From Chalciporus piperatus (taxonomy: Eukaryota > Basidiomycota > Agaricomycetes > Boletales > Boletaceae), in contig JBBPTG010000048.1 in assembly GCA_038093975.1 (NCBI GenBank), positions 62,001-126,000 on the forward strand: a stretch of DNA of 64,000 bases, given 5' to 3'. Position 1 is the first letter of the stretch, and each line of letters opens with the position of its first letter. This document shows positions 43,401 to 56,034 of this stretch, one piece after another. The notes beneath the pieces were generated by a model. It was not told the origin of the DNA and did not search any database. It saw only the letters and a list, made by a program, of their open reading frames with translations. A program made the position numbers and the translations under genes.

Positions 43401-45301
43401 ATGCGTTCTTTACTCATTCATTCTTTTGTTCATTCGCTATGTTCGCTTTCGGCCGTCGCTGTTGCCATACCGTTCTCCGTTGACATCTCTACTTCCGTGG
43501 ACAAGACAAATCGCCATGTTTCCCGACAGTCTTCCACTAACGGCGTGGTCCCCGTCGGGAACACTCAGAATGCCTTCTACTACACTAACATCACACTCGG
43601 TAATCGAGAAATTTCTGTTATGCTAGACACCGGGAGGTGCGTCCCGGTCACGCCCACGTTTTGATCCGTCCTTCATTCATCCGCAGCTCTGATCTATGGG
43701 TGACTGGCTCAGTATCTGGGGCTCAGGATACTGGTACATCCTTGACCCTGTCCTATGCTGTCGGCAATGCCGCTGGTGCGTCGTTTGCTCTAGTTTCCGA
43801 CCTTGAACTCATGCTCGTGGATAAAGGTAACGTGTATACTGCACCATTCCAATTGGCTGGAAACACCGTCCAAGACCAAGCTTTTCGTCAGTCCCACCCT
43901 CTCGTCTCTGTCCAATCATGCTCACCGCGTCAATTCAGTCTTGGTCACAAATACATCATCTTTCTCGGCTAATATCCATGCAGAGGGGTACGATGGTCTT
44001 ATTGGCCTAGGACCGAATACTGGCTCTTCAATATACAAGAAACTCAGCGGAAGTAAGGGAAACAGTGCAATTAACCGAATATTTCAGCAAAATCCATCAT
44101 CAACAAACAACTACATTACCTTGATGCTGAACCGCAACAATGATCCAGGCAGCAACATAACAGGCCAATTTACGATGTCGTCAATCGTCCCAGGCTTCGA
44201 GAACATAACGAATCAGCCCCAGCTCGCTGTGGAGAAGGTGTATTCAGTTACAAACAAGGACCAGCATTGGCAGCTATTGACGGATAAAAACATCGGCATC
44301 ATCGGACCCGACGGTCAACCCATTCAAGTGTCTTCGATTGTGCCTAAAGCACCCGACGGACAATTGGTTGCTGTTTTGGATTCCGGATTCACACTTCCTC
44401 AGGTTCCCCGCTCAGTGTCAGACGCCATCTATGGACGTGTTCAGGGTGCGGAGTGGTCAGCAAGTAATGAGGCCTGGCTTGTGCCTTGCGGGCAATTGAT
44501 CAATGTCACACTCAACTTCGGTGGTATATCATTCCCAGTACATCCACTTGACGTATCTACCAGCGATTTCGGTGTTTCATTCTCAAATGGAAACCCGGCG
44601 TGTCTTGGAACTGTGAGTACTCCATGGCGTGGGGTTCGTCGTCCTAACCCCTTTGTCAGTTTCAACCAATTAGTTCAGCATTTAGTTTGCTCGGAGAGTA
44701 CGACATGATTCTTGGCATGGCATTTTGTATGATTGCTCCACCTACTTCTTATGATAGTCCGCTCACCTATCCTGTAGTGCGGAACATCTACACGCTGATT
44801 AACTTCGGCAATCTAGTACCTGGTAGTTCGACCTCGAACGGTCCTTACATTCAACTCCTTTCCCTCACCGACGAAGCGGCGGCGGTCAACGACTTCAACC
44901 AAGTCCGATTGCATGGCCAAAACCTCGTCAACTCCCCCCAGTACGCACTTTTGCCCGCGTCTCAGCAGCAACACTCCCCCGAGAGCCAAGCCGAGAAAAA
45001 GGCGCAATACGAGGAGCTGGTGTTGAGCCACTGGCCCTACATCCTTGCTGGTTGTCTTGTGTTCGTTATCCTCGTCGTTGGCTACTGCGTTTGGCGCTGC
45101 TGTTGCAGACGCAAACGTTTGGCCAAGAAGAAAGCCACCCAGCAGCAGGGAGGTGGTCTCCAGTCTGGTGATCCCAACGGCCCATATGCACAGTTGCCGG
45201 AGCCAGGCAGCACAGCAGAGCTGATCATGAAGCCCATGCGCGCGTCCACGCTAGATTTCAAGGAGGAATATAGTGGGGATGCATTTGCACGGCATTCGTA
45301 G
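43401..45301 (+). CDS. Membrane-anchored aspartic protease (family A1), plus copy
   Basis: Start MRSLLIHSFVHSLCSLSAV at 43401 with a signal peptide, then a pro-segment and the first motif MLDTGSSDLWV split by an intron. The core has EGYDGLIGLGPNTGSS and the second motif AVLDSGFTLPQVP (near 44370-44400), so the second Asp is in a DSG rather than DTG context, as allowed in A1 enzymes. Later landmarks are VPCGQLINVTLNFGGISFPV, YDMILGMAF and RNIYTLINFGNLV. A transmembrane helix (ILAGCLVFVILVVGYCVWR) is followed by CCCRRKRLAKKK and a tail ending FARHS at 45301. It is a clear paralogue of the minus-strand copy and shares the whole architecture. Confidence 0.88.
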
Positions 45302-46170
45302 TGGGCGAGAGCGACGTTTTGGTGGATTTGTTCGATACCATCGGCAAGGCAGGGTAGCTGGCTACACGGCCTTGCTGTAGATGTACGTAACTGGGTGATG
45401 GAGTATGGGATTATACCTCAGCATTCACTTGGAGGTTTACAATCGTCGCTAATTATCGGTGCGATCGTCAGGAAGTACGGATAAGGGCCTTTCCATCATA
45501 CACAGGTAGGAGATACAAGAGATCATCTGACGTATGGTCCCCCGCGATGCCCGACACGCGATAAAAGGTGTTCCGCAAGGAGCGACTGAGCCAAGCACAA
45601 CAATCCAATCCATGTGACCCATGCATAATATGAACCGTGGAGAATACTTGCAGATGTGCCCCACCATTATGAATAGAAGGTATTCGCAGTCGTGGAACGG
45701 TCCACAGCCCGGTCAACGTTATAGTTTTCGACGGTGAGGAGGTGCAGATCGGTTGCAACGGGCTGGTATTTGCAAGACTGAAGGAGATGTGCTGAATCAG
45801 TCAAAAGCGTGGATCGATTAAAAGCGTGGCAGGGTGGCAACGACCATCTAGCACAACTTGCCATTCAGGCGTGGCCTCGGAAACTTATGTGGGTCCAACG
45901 ATGACAAGCGGTCGTCAACATACCGCTAGAGGGATGAAGGAACACAAAATCAGCTTGGATATCATGTGGAAGGTCGAAAGGGTACATGTAAATCCATCTT
46001 ATCTCATGGCACGATCCTTCTAGAGATACCGAGGCCAGTAGGCATACACAGGTGACAGAAATGATAGCGATCCGATGCAAGGCCTATATGTTACAACAAC
46101 AATGGTGGGTTAAAGTTCTGCTGCATACTACACGAGGGTTAGTACGCCAATAATTCCGAACAAGTAAGGG
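45302..46170. other. Convergent intergenic region
   Basis: About 870 bp between the 3' ends of the plus-strand protease and the CCCH gene. Several short frames are present but nothing is recognised. Confidence 0.45.
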
Positions 46171-47982
46171 TCATATGCAACGACGTACAGTGGAGGGTCC
46201 TTTATCGTGCGTTGGCGGCAAAGTGATAGTCATCGATCGTGTTCGTCTGTGCGTAGGAGAAGCAGGCGGTTTGGAGGACACCATCTTCGCCTCTTTAGAC
46301 TTCTTCGGCGTCCCCGGTGTTTCCTCGGGGTTAGGTCCGTTGGGTTTATGTGGGCCATGGATTGCCGAAGAGGCGACTTCGGTCTGATCAGACTCTGGTA
46401 CTGGCGCTTTGTTAGACTTGCGTTTCTGCGAGCTGGAGCGACCGCTCCAAACATGGCCCTTGATGGACTGGTGTGGGGATCTCCCGCCTTTTCGAATGAC
46501 GCCACTCTTCGGTTCGACGAAATCGCCGGCTGGATATGATTTCAAGTAAGGATACTGCCACTCGGATGGATTCAGGGTGCGAGAGCTCACTATCGGGATC
46601 GACCTCTGTGTCATGCGCGAGTTTACAATCGTCACCATACTTGCAGTTGCCAGCAGTGAACCCTGGACAGATTTGTCCTTGAACGCAAAATATGACTTGA
46701 GTCTACGTCTGGTGATTTGATGGACTGGAACTTACGCTGCCCTCCCATCATCACTCCGCCCCCGATGACACGCCACGTTACCGGGTAAAAATCTTTCGCC
46801 TTCAAATCCTCATATTTATCGACGGGCTTCGGAGGCAAATTCGCGTCCCTTGGAAGAGCTAGCTCGTGCGGCGACTCTTCCGCATATCTTTTGTCAGTCT
46901 CTAGATCATGGATGCTGATTGTCATATGATTAAGTAATAATGCGGGAGAGAGAGAGAATCGATACTCACAACGTGCACTTTTCCCCACTTGTGCACTTGC
47001 CGTTCGTCGCATAAAATTTACATGGCTTTGCTAAGGAACGAAAACGATGGGCGTAAATAAAGTTTTTTTGTGTCGGTTTCAGGGGGAAAAACTTACTCTT
47101 GTAGGCGAGTGGTTTTTTCTTAGGGTCATCCTGCCATGGCAGCAGGTACGGCGACGGAGATGTAGTCCCAAATCTCAGGTCAAGATAGTGTCCCATAGAC
47201 GTCGCACGGCTACGTCCCGGACTGCACTCCGCCTTCACAACAGGAAGAACTGGATAACTATAGGTCATATATCCAGGGGACGGAGCAATTCCTAGATCTC
47301 CAGGATGAGTCATTATACCCTGCGTAGTTGCTGGGTCCGCGCTTTCCACACGAAGGTTACCGAGCGCTTTACGAGCATCCTCGAGACTCGTCGCAGTGGA
47401 CGATGACCCAGATGAGTACGAATCACTCTTGTCGTCTGGGTAATCGAGAAATGTGTCTGGTTGACGGAGAACGCCATATCGCGGATCAAAAGAAGACGAG
47501 AACGGAGGGTATGGTTGCCATAGGAAGTGGGAATGAGCTTGGGAAATCGGAGGGGGATAGACAGGGGTTTGCTCAGGAGGAGGATACGCTAGAGGGAAAG
47601 AATATCAGAAGTCGCGTACCACACACGTTATGCTCACTGACCATAAGTCCGTTCGCCTTGATATGCTGGATGAGATATCGCGAAATCTGAAGGGCGTCAG
47701 TTTCAGGTGAACAAGGATTCGCACCTAGATGCGAGCACTGACCTTCCGTTTGATCTGACATGGGAGGGTGTGCAAAAGGACAAGTGGAGCCGCGTCTACA
47801 ATTGCCTGCCTGGTAATAGCGACAGAGAGCACTCTTAATGTTTAGAGTCGGTGTCGTCGTGGACTTCACCTCAGTACCTGGAGATATAACGGCCATTAGA
47901 ACCTACCCAAGAGCGTGGCTTTGGGTATGACATGCGTACCATAACCTCCGCTGTAGTAGTAGTCTTCGTTGACGTAGCCCAT
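46171..47982 (-). CDS. CCCH zinc-finger protein with three fingers
   Basis: Start at 47982 (MGYVNEDYYYSGGYGTHVIP). Three C-x7/8-C-x5-C-x3-H fingers are seen: CRYYQAGNCRRGSTCPFAH, CKFYATNGKCTSGEKCTFIH and CPGFTAGNCKYGDDCKLAH. In the second, the final His is on the next exon: splicing from TGCACGTT to CATCCAT restores Cys-x3-His, which also confirms the intron. Between fingers 2 and 3 lies LETDKRYAEESPHELALP and ARDFYP-like sequence (LKAKDFYPVTWRVIGGG). The C-terminal third is basic and Ser/Pro/Lys-rich (GHVWSGRSSSQKRKSNKAP). CCCH arrays of this kind usually bind RNA; the exact orthologue is not recognised. Confidence 0.78.
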
Positions 47983-48952
47983 CGATGTAGTAAGTTCGAG
48001 TGATCGTGAAACAGTTCCTGTGAAAGGAAACGAAAGACCCAACTGTTTAAACCACCGCCTGCACCTTGTTGGGAGACAGGACAAGGTGGTTAAACGAAAT
48101 ACAAATGAGACAAACGCGGAAGTGGAATATGTGTAGGTCAAAATCCTCCACTGCAGCCTGGTTAGTTCATATTTGCGATCGCCAGGCAGGCATTCCGAAG
48201 TTCGAGAACAGGACAATGGCAATATCCGAAACCGGTCTAGTTCCGGAGAGTTCGTGATAAGTGGAGGTAGTAATTGATAAGCCGCATTTTCGCTCACGAG
48301 GACGATGGCAGCCGTGCTAGACTAACTAACATGGCTTCAACTTTCGGGGGGACATTCTGCCCTTGGCGGAAGTGAATTTAAGCTTTCCGTTCATGCGCTG
48401 ATTCGCAGATTGGCATGATCAATGACTCGGCTGAGTGAACAGGCGTTACTTACAGGGAGAACAAGGGGACACAGTGCACGGTGGTGAAGTCAAATATAAT
48501 TCTTGAACAATAGAAATGGACAAGTTGGGAGCCGGTGGCGATCGGCCGGGCTAGATGATGCTGGCCGAACGCTGGATGACAATAAAACAAGAGCCGGGTC
48601 AAAGCCGGGTGTTGTTACAGTTCGTTACTCACTGAACTGTAACTTTCCATTCGTACCTTGGAGATGGTGTTCTGTCAGCCTCGTTATGGAGATCTTCCTT
48701 ATTGTTCCATCGCGGAGATGCACAACTTGTTTGGTCATAATCCCACGCAACCCACGTACTCTCGCGGAAGGCACACGGAATACTGTACAGTACAGATGCA
48801 ACTTTTCATTCAGAACATAAGAGCCAGATAAAAAGTCGCGTGAACGGACAAAGTATGCGGTGATCGCACACGCCCTCGAATCTTCTCCATCCTTCAACCC
48901 AAACTCGGATAAAGCAATAAGTGGTGGTTGTTATCGTACAATAATGCAAAGC
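47983..48952. other. Intergenic, RING gene 3' end to CCCH gene start
   Basis: About 970 bp. It includes the presumed CCCH promoter; frames present are not protein-like. Confidence 0.45.
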
Positions 48953-50452
48953 TCAAGTTCGTTCATTTGTCGAAGATATACTTTCATGCCGGTCGGGAAG
49001 CAGTGGGGTACGTTCCGTCGGTGATGGTGGGGTCATGGGCATTGACGGATATGCTGAATCTGGATCTGGAGGGGGAGTGGAAGCTTTGTGGGTCAAGGAC
49101 ATTTGCCAAGGCTTCGTAACATCTGCTTTGCAGACAGGACACTGTAATGAAGGAAAACATGGTCAAGTTTACATTGCGAGTAGCCTTGATCAAACTCACG
49201 AGTTTCTTCCGATTAATCAGCCATGCATCAACTTCGTCGAGATGGAAGATGTGATGACATGGCAACTCCCGCACACGGTCGCCTTTGGCGAACTCGGAGA
49301 GGCAGATGGCACATTCCACTTGTGTCTCGCACCATGGTATTGGAATAGCATTGGCTGCTTCATGAGATCCCGATGGTTGGGAAGCACTCTGCTCGCCTGC
49401 CTCTAGGTCCAAGGCACTTGCATGCGACAAATCCAGGTGAGGGATTGAACCCTCGTGCTTCTCCCATGCGGAGCCATTCCAGACTCTCCAAGGAAGGCTC
49501 TTGACGATATGTTCTGGTGCTCGATCTCGTTGAGCTGCACGAGCCATACGGACTCGATGGATCAGAAGTGTGACGAAGGTAAGACAAGAAGGAAGGATTA
49601 GAATGACGATGAAAGTTAATATCGGGCTGTGTTGACTCGTAAGCTACGGTAAACGTTGTGTGTTGTGCAATAACTCACGAGTACCATTCCCAAGCTGAGT
49701 ACTGAGTCGTGATGAGCAACGAAAGGGTTTTCATGCCAGCGTGACGAGTGGTGGAGGATTCGATTAGCATCATGAGTTCTTTGTAGTCTGAATATCTGAT
49801 GTAGGTTGATGCAGTTGTAATATCTGGAGCATCACCTAAATCAAGCGAGGGTTAGGGGGATCTTGGCCGCACAAATTGAACATTACCTTTACTATACATA
49901 TTGACAAGGGTATCGGGCAGTCCACTGACATCGGGATCCTCCCCGCCTACGACGACTGCTCTTGCGCCTAGTCGTTGAGCTTCTCTGACCTGCTTGCAAC
50001 GTCAACAGATAGCTTGCGCAAGTGGGTGGTGTGCATGCCTTGTCGACAAAGGGACAATGACCGCGCTGAACTAGTGCGATCCAAGGCTCCTTGGGATCTG
50101 GAAGCTGAGAACCAACTTGGCAAAGGGGAGGACAGCCCAAGTTTGAAGTTTTGAGAGCAGAGATATTGTCATTTAATGGACAGGGAGACATGAATGAAGA
50201 GAGTGGAAGGACGTAGCCGAGCAGGGGTTCTTCGAGCTCGGGACCAAAGGCTGCTGGTCTAGATTGAAATATGAGGGGAGGGGAGCGGTCCACTACAGAT
50301 ACTGAGCTCTCTGCACCCCACACCCAACCCCAGAGCCATGTACCTTCCGTGGATGTGGGGGAGAACTTGTGGAAGGAGATCGTAAGAGCTGAGCAACCTT
50401 TGAGAATGGTCAGGCCAAAGACGACAAGCAAGATTGGTAACAATCGGGCCAT
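48953..50452 (-). CDS. PA-TM-RING E3 ubiquitin ligase
   Basis: Start at 50452 gives a signal peptide ([19 protein letters not shown]). The lumenal part resembles a protease-associated domain ([17 protein letters not shown], then a [19 protein letters not shown] stretch). A transmembrane helix ([18 protein letters not shown] near 49570-49620) is followed by a cytosolic part with a RING-H2 finger: [32 protein letters not shown], and after an intron CPVCKADV. All eight zinc ligands appear present. The tail is Pro/Ser-rich ([20 protein letters not shown]) and stops at 48953-48955. This matches the RNF13/GRAIL-type endosomal or vacuolar membrane ligases. Substrate unknown. Confidence 0.88.
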
Positions 50453-51156
50453 CTTGGAAGCCCCTCGAAGACGGTAGGAGGAGCAGTGAAAGTGATGAGG
50501 AGCGTTGAGTGTGTCAGTCCTGAACTAGCCTAGACAGGGCTCATAGTACTTGGCTCCCCAGAAACGCATGTCATCGCATGCATGCCCCACTGCTGATCGG
50601 CATTTGCCGCAACCTTGATTACGCCTCGCGTTGTTCACTTCATTCTCTCAAGTTCCAGCCTAGACTGCTCAGTGTTAACTTGATATGTTCTCGACCGTGA
50701 CGATCAGGATCGCATTGGGCGTTACTTGAAGGATTCCTCGATAACGATCCTCATCTCGCGACTCCGAGTCTCTCATCTTAGACTTGTTTACAACTGCCGT
50801 GGGGTTGACGTGCCTTCAACCCTCCCGTGGCCAGTAACATCAAGCCATGTCAACTGGTTGGTTCCTTTCAAATTCGGTGATAAAGACGTCGCAAATCAGC
50901 ACTCCCAGGGCCCAGGCCCACATGGCTCAACGTTTGGCTACAGCATAAGTAGCCAATGGCCAGCTTCGAATTCAGCTACGAGTTTGCTACGAGTCGCAGG
51001 AACCGCGATGACCGCATGCATACCTGATCAAGTTCGGTTCCAAGTTGCCACGCTGGCAAGCAAATCGCATGCATACTCGGTTCCGGACCTTTGCCGACCC
51101 ACGCACATAAAAACAGTTTCTGTGTCCAACTTCAAAGCCTTTTCCCCCAAGTGATC
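50453..51156. promoter_or_regulatory. Divergent promoter, RING ligase (-) / glucoamylase (+)
   Basis: About 700 bp. Contains CCCCAG at 50556-50561 (reverse of CTGGGG, fitting the CreA consensus SYGGRG) and a TATA-like ATAAAAA at 51107-51113, 44 nt before the glucoamylase ATG. Confidence 0.45.
51107..51113 (+). promoter_or_regulatory. TATA-like box of glucoamylase
   Basis: ATAAAAA, 44 nt upstream of the ATG at 51157. Confidence 0.45.
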
Positions 51157-53171
<2,015 letters not shown>

Positions 53172-53469
53172 TAAGGGACCAACGAGATTGTCAGATGAAA
53201 AACCTTTCATTTTAACTTACCTTGGACGCGAGATCCCCAGGTTTTCGATAATTACTTGTGTAGGGAGTAAGTAGGGAGGGTTTTATAGTTTTATGATACC
53301 GTTGTTCAAGCCATCCAATCCCGGTTCTGCAAGGAACGACGACACTGATCCAGGATATCAACTAGATTTCAAAACGACGGAATAATTACATCAGAGAATG
53401 GAAGAACATTATGGAAAATGGAAGAATGGTCATGATGCATAATGAATCCTACACGACGCTGCCTAGTCA

Positions 53470-54587
53470 CTAGTGAGCCTCAGAGTCAAACACTGTTTGA
53501 TGGTCTCCTGGAGGCATATGGTCACCAATGGTACCAGGGTAATAAGAGGCATCTGGGACGCCCGTCTCGTCTAGCCCCTCTGCAGCTTCGATGATCTCAT
53601 AAAGCCTAGAAGCAACTTCCGGTGGGGGAACGCGTCCTCCTAGGATATCGCGAGCGGGAACGGCAGAGCCGTAGAAATCGCGGTTTGCATCCTTGCGCTC
53701 GATCAGGACGGTGCCCTCGAGCGAGACACCAGCAAAGAGACCTAGGCAGACGTCGTAAGCCAATGACCCAATTGAAAATGCATTCTCAAAAAAAGGGGGG
53801 GGGGATAAAACACTGACCCTTGCTTTTCGAATACGAAAACATGCTCGCAGGATGTGCCAAACTGGCTTGTACGCTGCCGCCCGTACCGATCGGACCCGCA
53901 GCAGCGCTAACATTGCCCCCGATGGTGACGTTGCCACCGATGGAGAAAGCGCGGACGGCGTCTTCGGAATTGAGGACGATGACGAAGTCGGTGATGTCTG
54001 CGCCTATTTGGAGACCCCAACCGAGACCGCCTGTTGCGATACAGGAGGGGGCGGACCAAGAGCCGTCGGGGAGGCGGGCGATCACGATTCCTGAACCGGC
54101 TTTCCCGGAGAACATGAAACCGGCTTTGATGACTTGGAAGACGGCGAGACCTATGTTGTGGCGGGGGTGAGGAAAGTTGGGGTGAGCGATGACGGGACGA
54201 TGAACAAGGGAATGATGTTACCCCGTGCATGTTGGAGGACTGCCTTTGGGACGGAGTTGAGTGCAGACTCGGGGTGGTCAGGGTCAGCTGTTGTCGTCAC
54301 GTCGTTATTATGGAGTCGAGGGTGAGCGCCCAACCAGACAGGAGAGTGAACAATGCACAGAAAGAGAGGGGTGATTGAGTCGGATCATGAGAATGTGTCA
54401 AGGACGACTACCGACCTAGGAAACTCTCCAGAATCTTTGCAGCTTTCTCGGCTTCGCCTGGAAGAGTGAACCCTTGGACAAAATCCCTGGACCCGGAAGC
54501 GACCCGAGAAGAGCCCTCTCTGACAAAAGCTGTGGCTTGTACACCCGCTTTCTGAGCACCACGCCTGAACTTGTCAAGCATATCCAT
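53470..54587 (-). CDS. SYLF (Ysc84/Lsb3-type) domain protein
   Basis: The SYLF domain binds lipids and actin; in yeast Ysc84 and Lsb3 it acts in endocytic actin patches. Start at 54587 (MDMLDKFRRGAQKAGVQATA). Landmarks: SALNSVPKAVLQHARGLAVF, IKAGFMFSGKAGSGIVIARL, SWSAPSCIATGGLGWGLQIG, DITDFVIVLNSEDAVRAF, and, after an intron, LFAGVSLEGTVLIERKDANR. The C-terminus ends PGDHQTVFDSEAH at 53470, with no SH3 domain of the kind found in yeast Ysc84/Lsb3. One intron has an A7G10 homopolymer (53788-53804 on plus). ATG 54581 is an alternative start. Confidence 0.88.
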
Positions 54588-54766
54588 CGTGTCGGAGAGA
54601 AGAGACTAGGGGATGGATGGAGTAGACCTGAGCCAGCAACTCCATTACATAATACCATCATGTTGCGCAGTCTACCGTCAGAGACACATTACGAAAAGTG
54701 CATACGATACAGGGTAACAACAAAGTCCAAGCCAGCTCCAATTCAAGCACGGAACAAGGAGCAAGG

Positions 54767-55944
54767 TTATGACAAACCTCGCGACATCTGGTCATTTTGC
54801 TTCTGAGCGCGCGCTCGTTCCCGGGTCCATACCTTGCGTTGATACTCGAGTAATATGGGGACGAGATCGAAAAGTCCAAAATCTGGCCAGTACGTGTCAA
54901 CCATATGCAGTTGAGTGTGTTCATTGCACTACAGATGGGCTTGGTAAGCGGATTCAACAGCAAGTACACGTCGTAGGCAGCTACTGTCTCTATACAAGCA
55001 GTCGACGTACCTGCCAGGTCAAGAACCCACTCAGCCGATTGACTCCACTCGTTCGAATGAAGACGTCAAGTGGAGGGCTGCCTACTAGGGAGGTCGAGAG
55101 GCGGGAATCAATGGCATCTTCGGTAATTGTGCTGCATGAGGCCCATAAACATGATCAACAATCAGAGCCTGCGCGGGATCTGGGTGCATGTAGTAGTACT
55201 CACCTGCCCTCTAGATCCCCAGCGTCAATGGCTTCTCGAACAACACTCTCGACGGCTGTGGTGATCTCGTATGATGATGCGTATGGTGCACAGACATTGA
55301 GAATCGCACTGTAACGAAAGTCTATGAACTGTCTCAACACAAAATGAAGATGCAGACGTGGTATTGTGTCGGGTCATATTCTCTGCTTTCTCTACAGCCA
55401 TTTGTACGTTTGGAGGTAGAAGGTCGCGTTTTCCCAACACATTCAAGCGGACGCCATGTTTATCGAGGATTTCGCTGCCGCGAAGGATGAACGACGCCGA
55501 GGGACAAATTATGAGATACGAACGTACCCGCGGTTCGCAATCTCGACGAGCTTGTCTTGAGCGAGATTCATGAGAGCGTCTACCTCCTCTTTGGGTCGAT
55601 TGAAGTTCTCGATTGCGAAAGCGTACACTGTGACACACTGTATTCGGAGGCGTAGACAAAGTTCCAGGACCTGCGCACACATGGGCGGTGAGGAGCAAGT
55701 CTGAATCCGTGACGTGTGTACGCACCTCGAGCAGATTCTTGAACCCATCTCCGTGGCCTTCTCTACCCTGCCTTCCCTGCTTCCTCGCGTACCGCCTGTT
55801 ACCGTCCATCTCGAACGCGACATGCCTCGGCATTGGACCAGTGGCGAGGATGTCGAGGAAGAGATATATGAGACATGTCTTGATGTACACGAATGGGTAC
55901 TGGAGGAGCGCAAGGAGACTGGTTGGGAGTTGGAGGAAAGACAT
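54767..55944 (-). CDS. cis-prenyltransferase (dehydrodolichyl diphosphate synthase, Rer2/DHDDS type)
   Basis: Makes the polyprenyl diphosphate chain for dolichol, at the ER membrane. Start [20 protein letters not shown] at 55944, with a hydrophobic N-terminus ([17 protein letters not shown]). Motif I is [17 protein letters not shown], holding the catalytic Asp; the usual Ile before MDGN is Glu here. Further motifs: [55 protein letters not shown], and [20 protein letters not shown] late exon carries [19 protein letters not shown], the typical IRTSG block. The end is [18 protein letters not shown] at 54767. Short introns; frame intact. It lies 90 bp from the divergent ENPP gene. Confidence 0.9.
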
Positions 55945-56034
55945 GTCAATGGAAATTCAGCACAGCCACATTTTACAGACCCCACCGTTACTTCCATTTT
56001 TGGGTGACACTCGTGGGGTTGAACTTGTGCTGCG
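55945..56034. promoter_or_regulatory. Very short divergent promoter, cis-prenyltransferase / ENPP
   Basis: Only 90 bp between the two start codons. Both 5' leaders must be very short or overlap. Confidence 0.55.
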
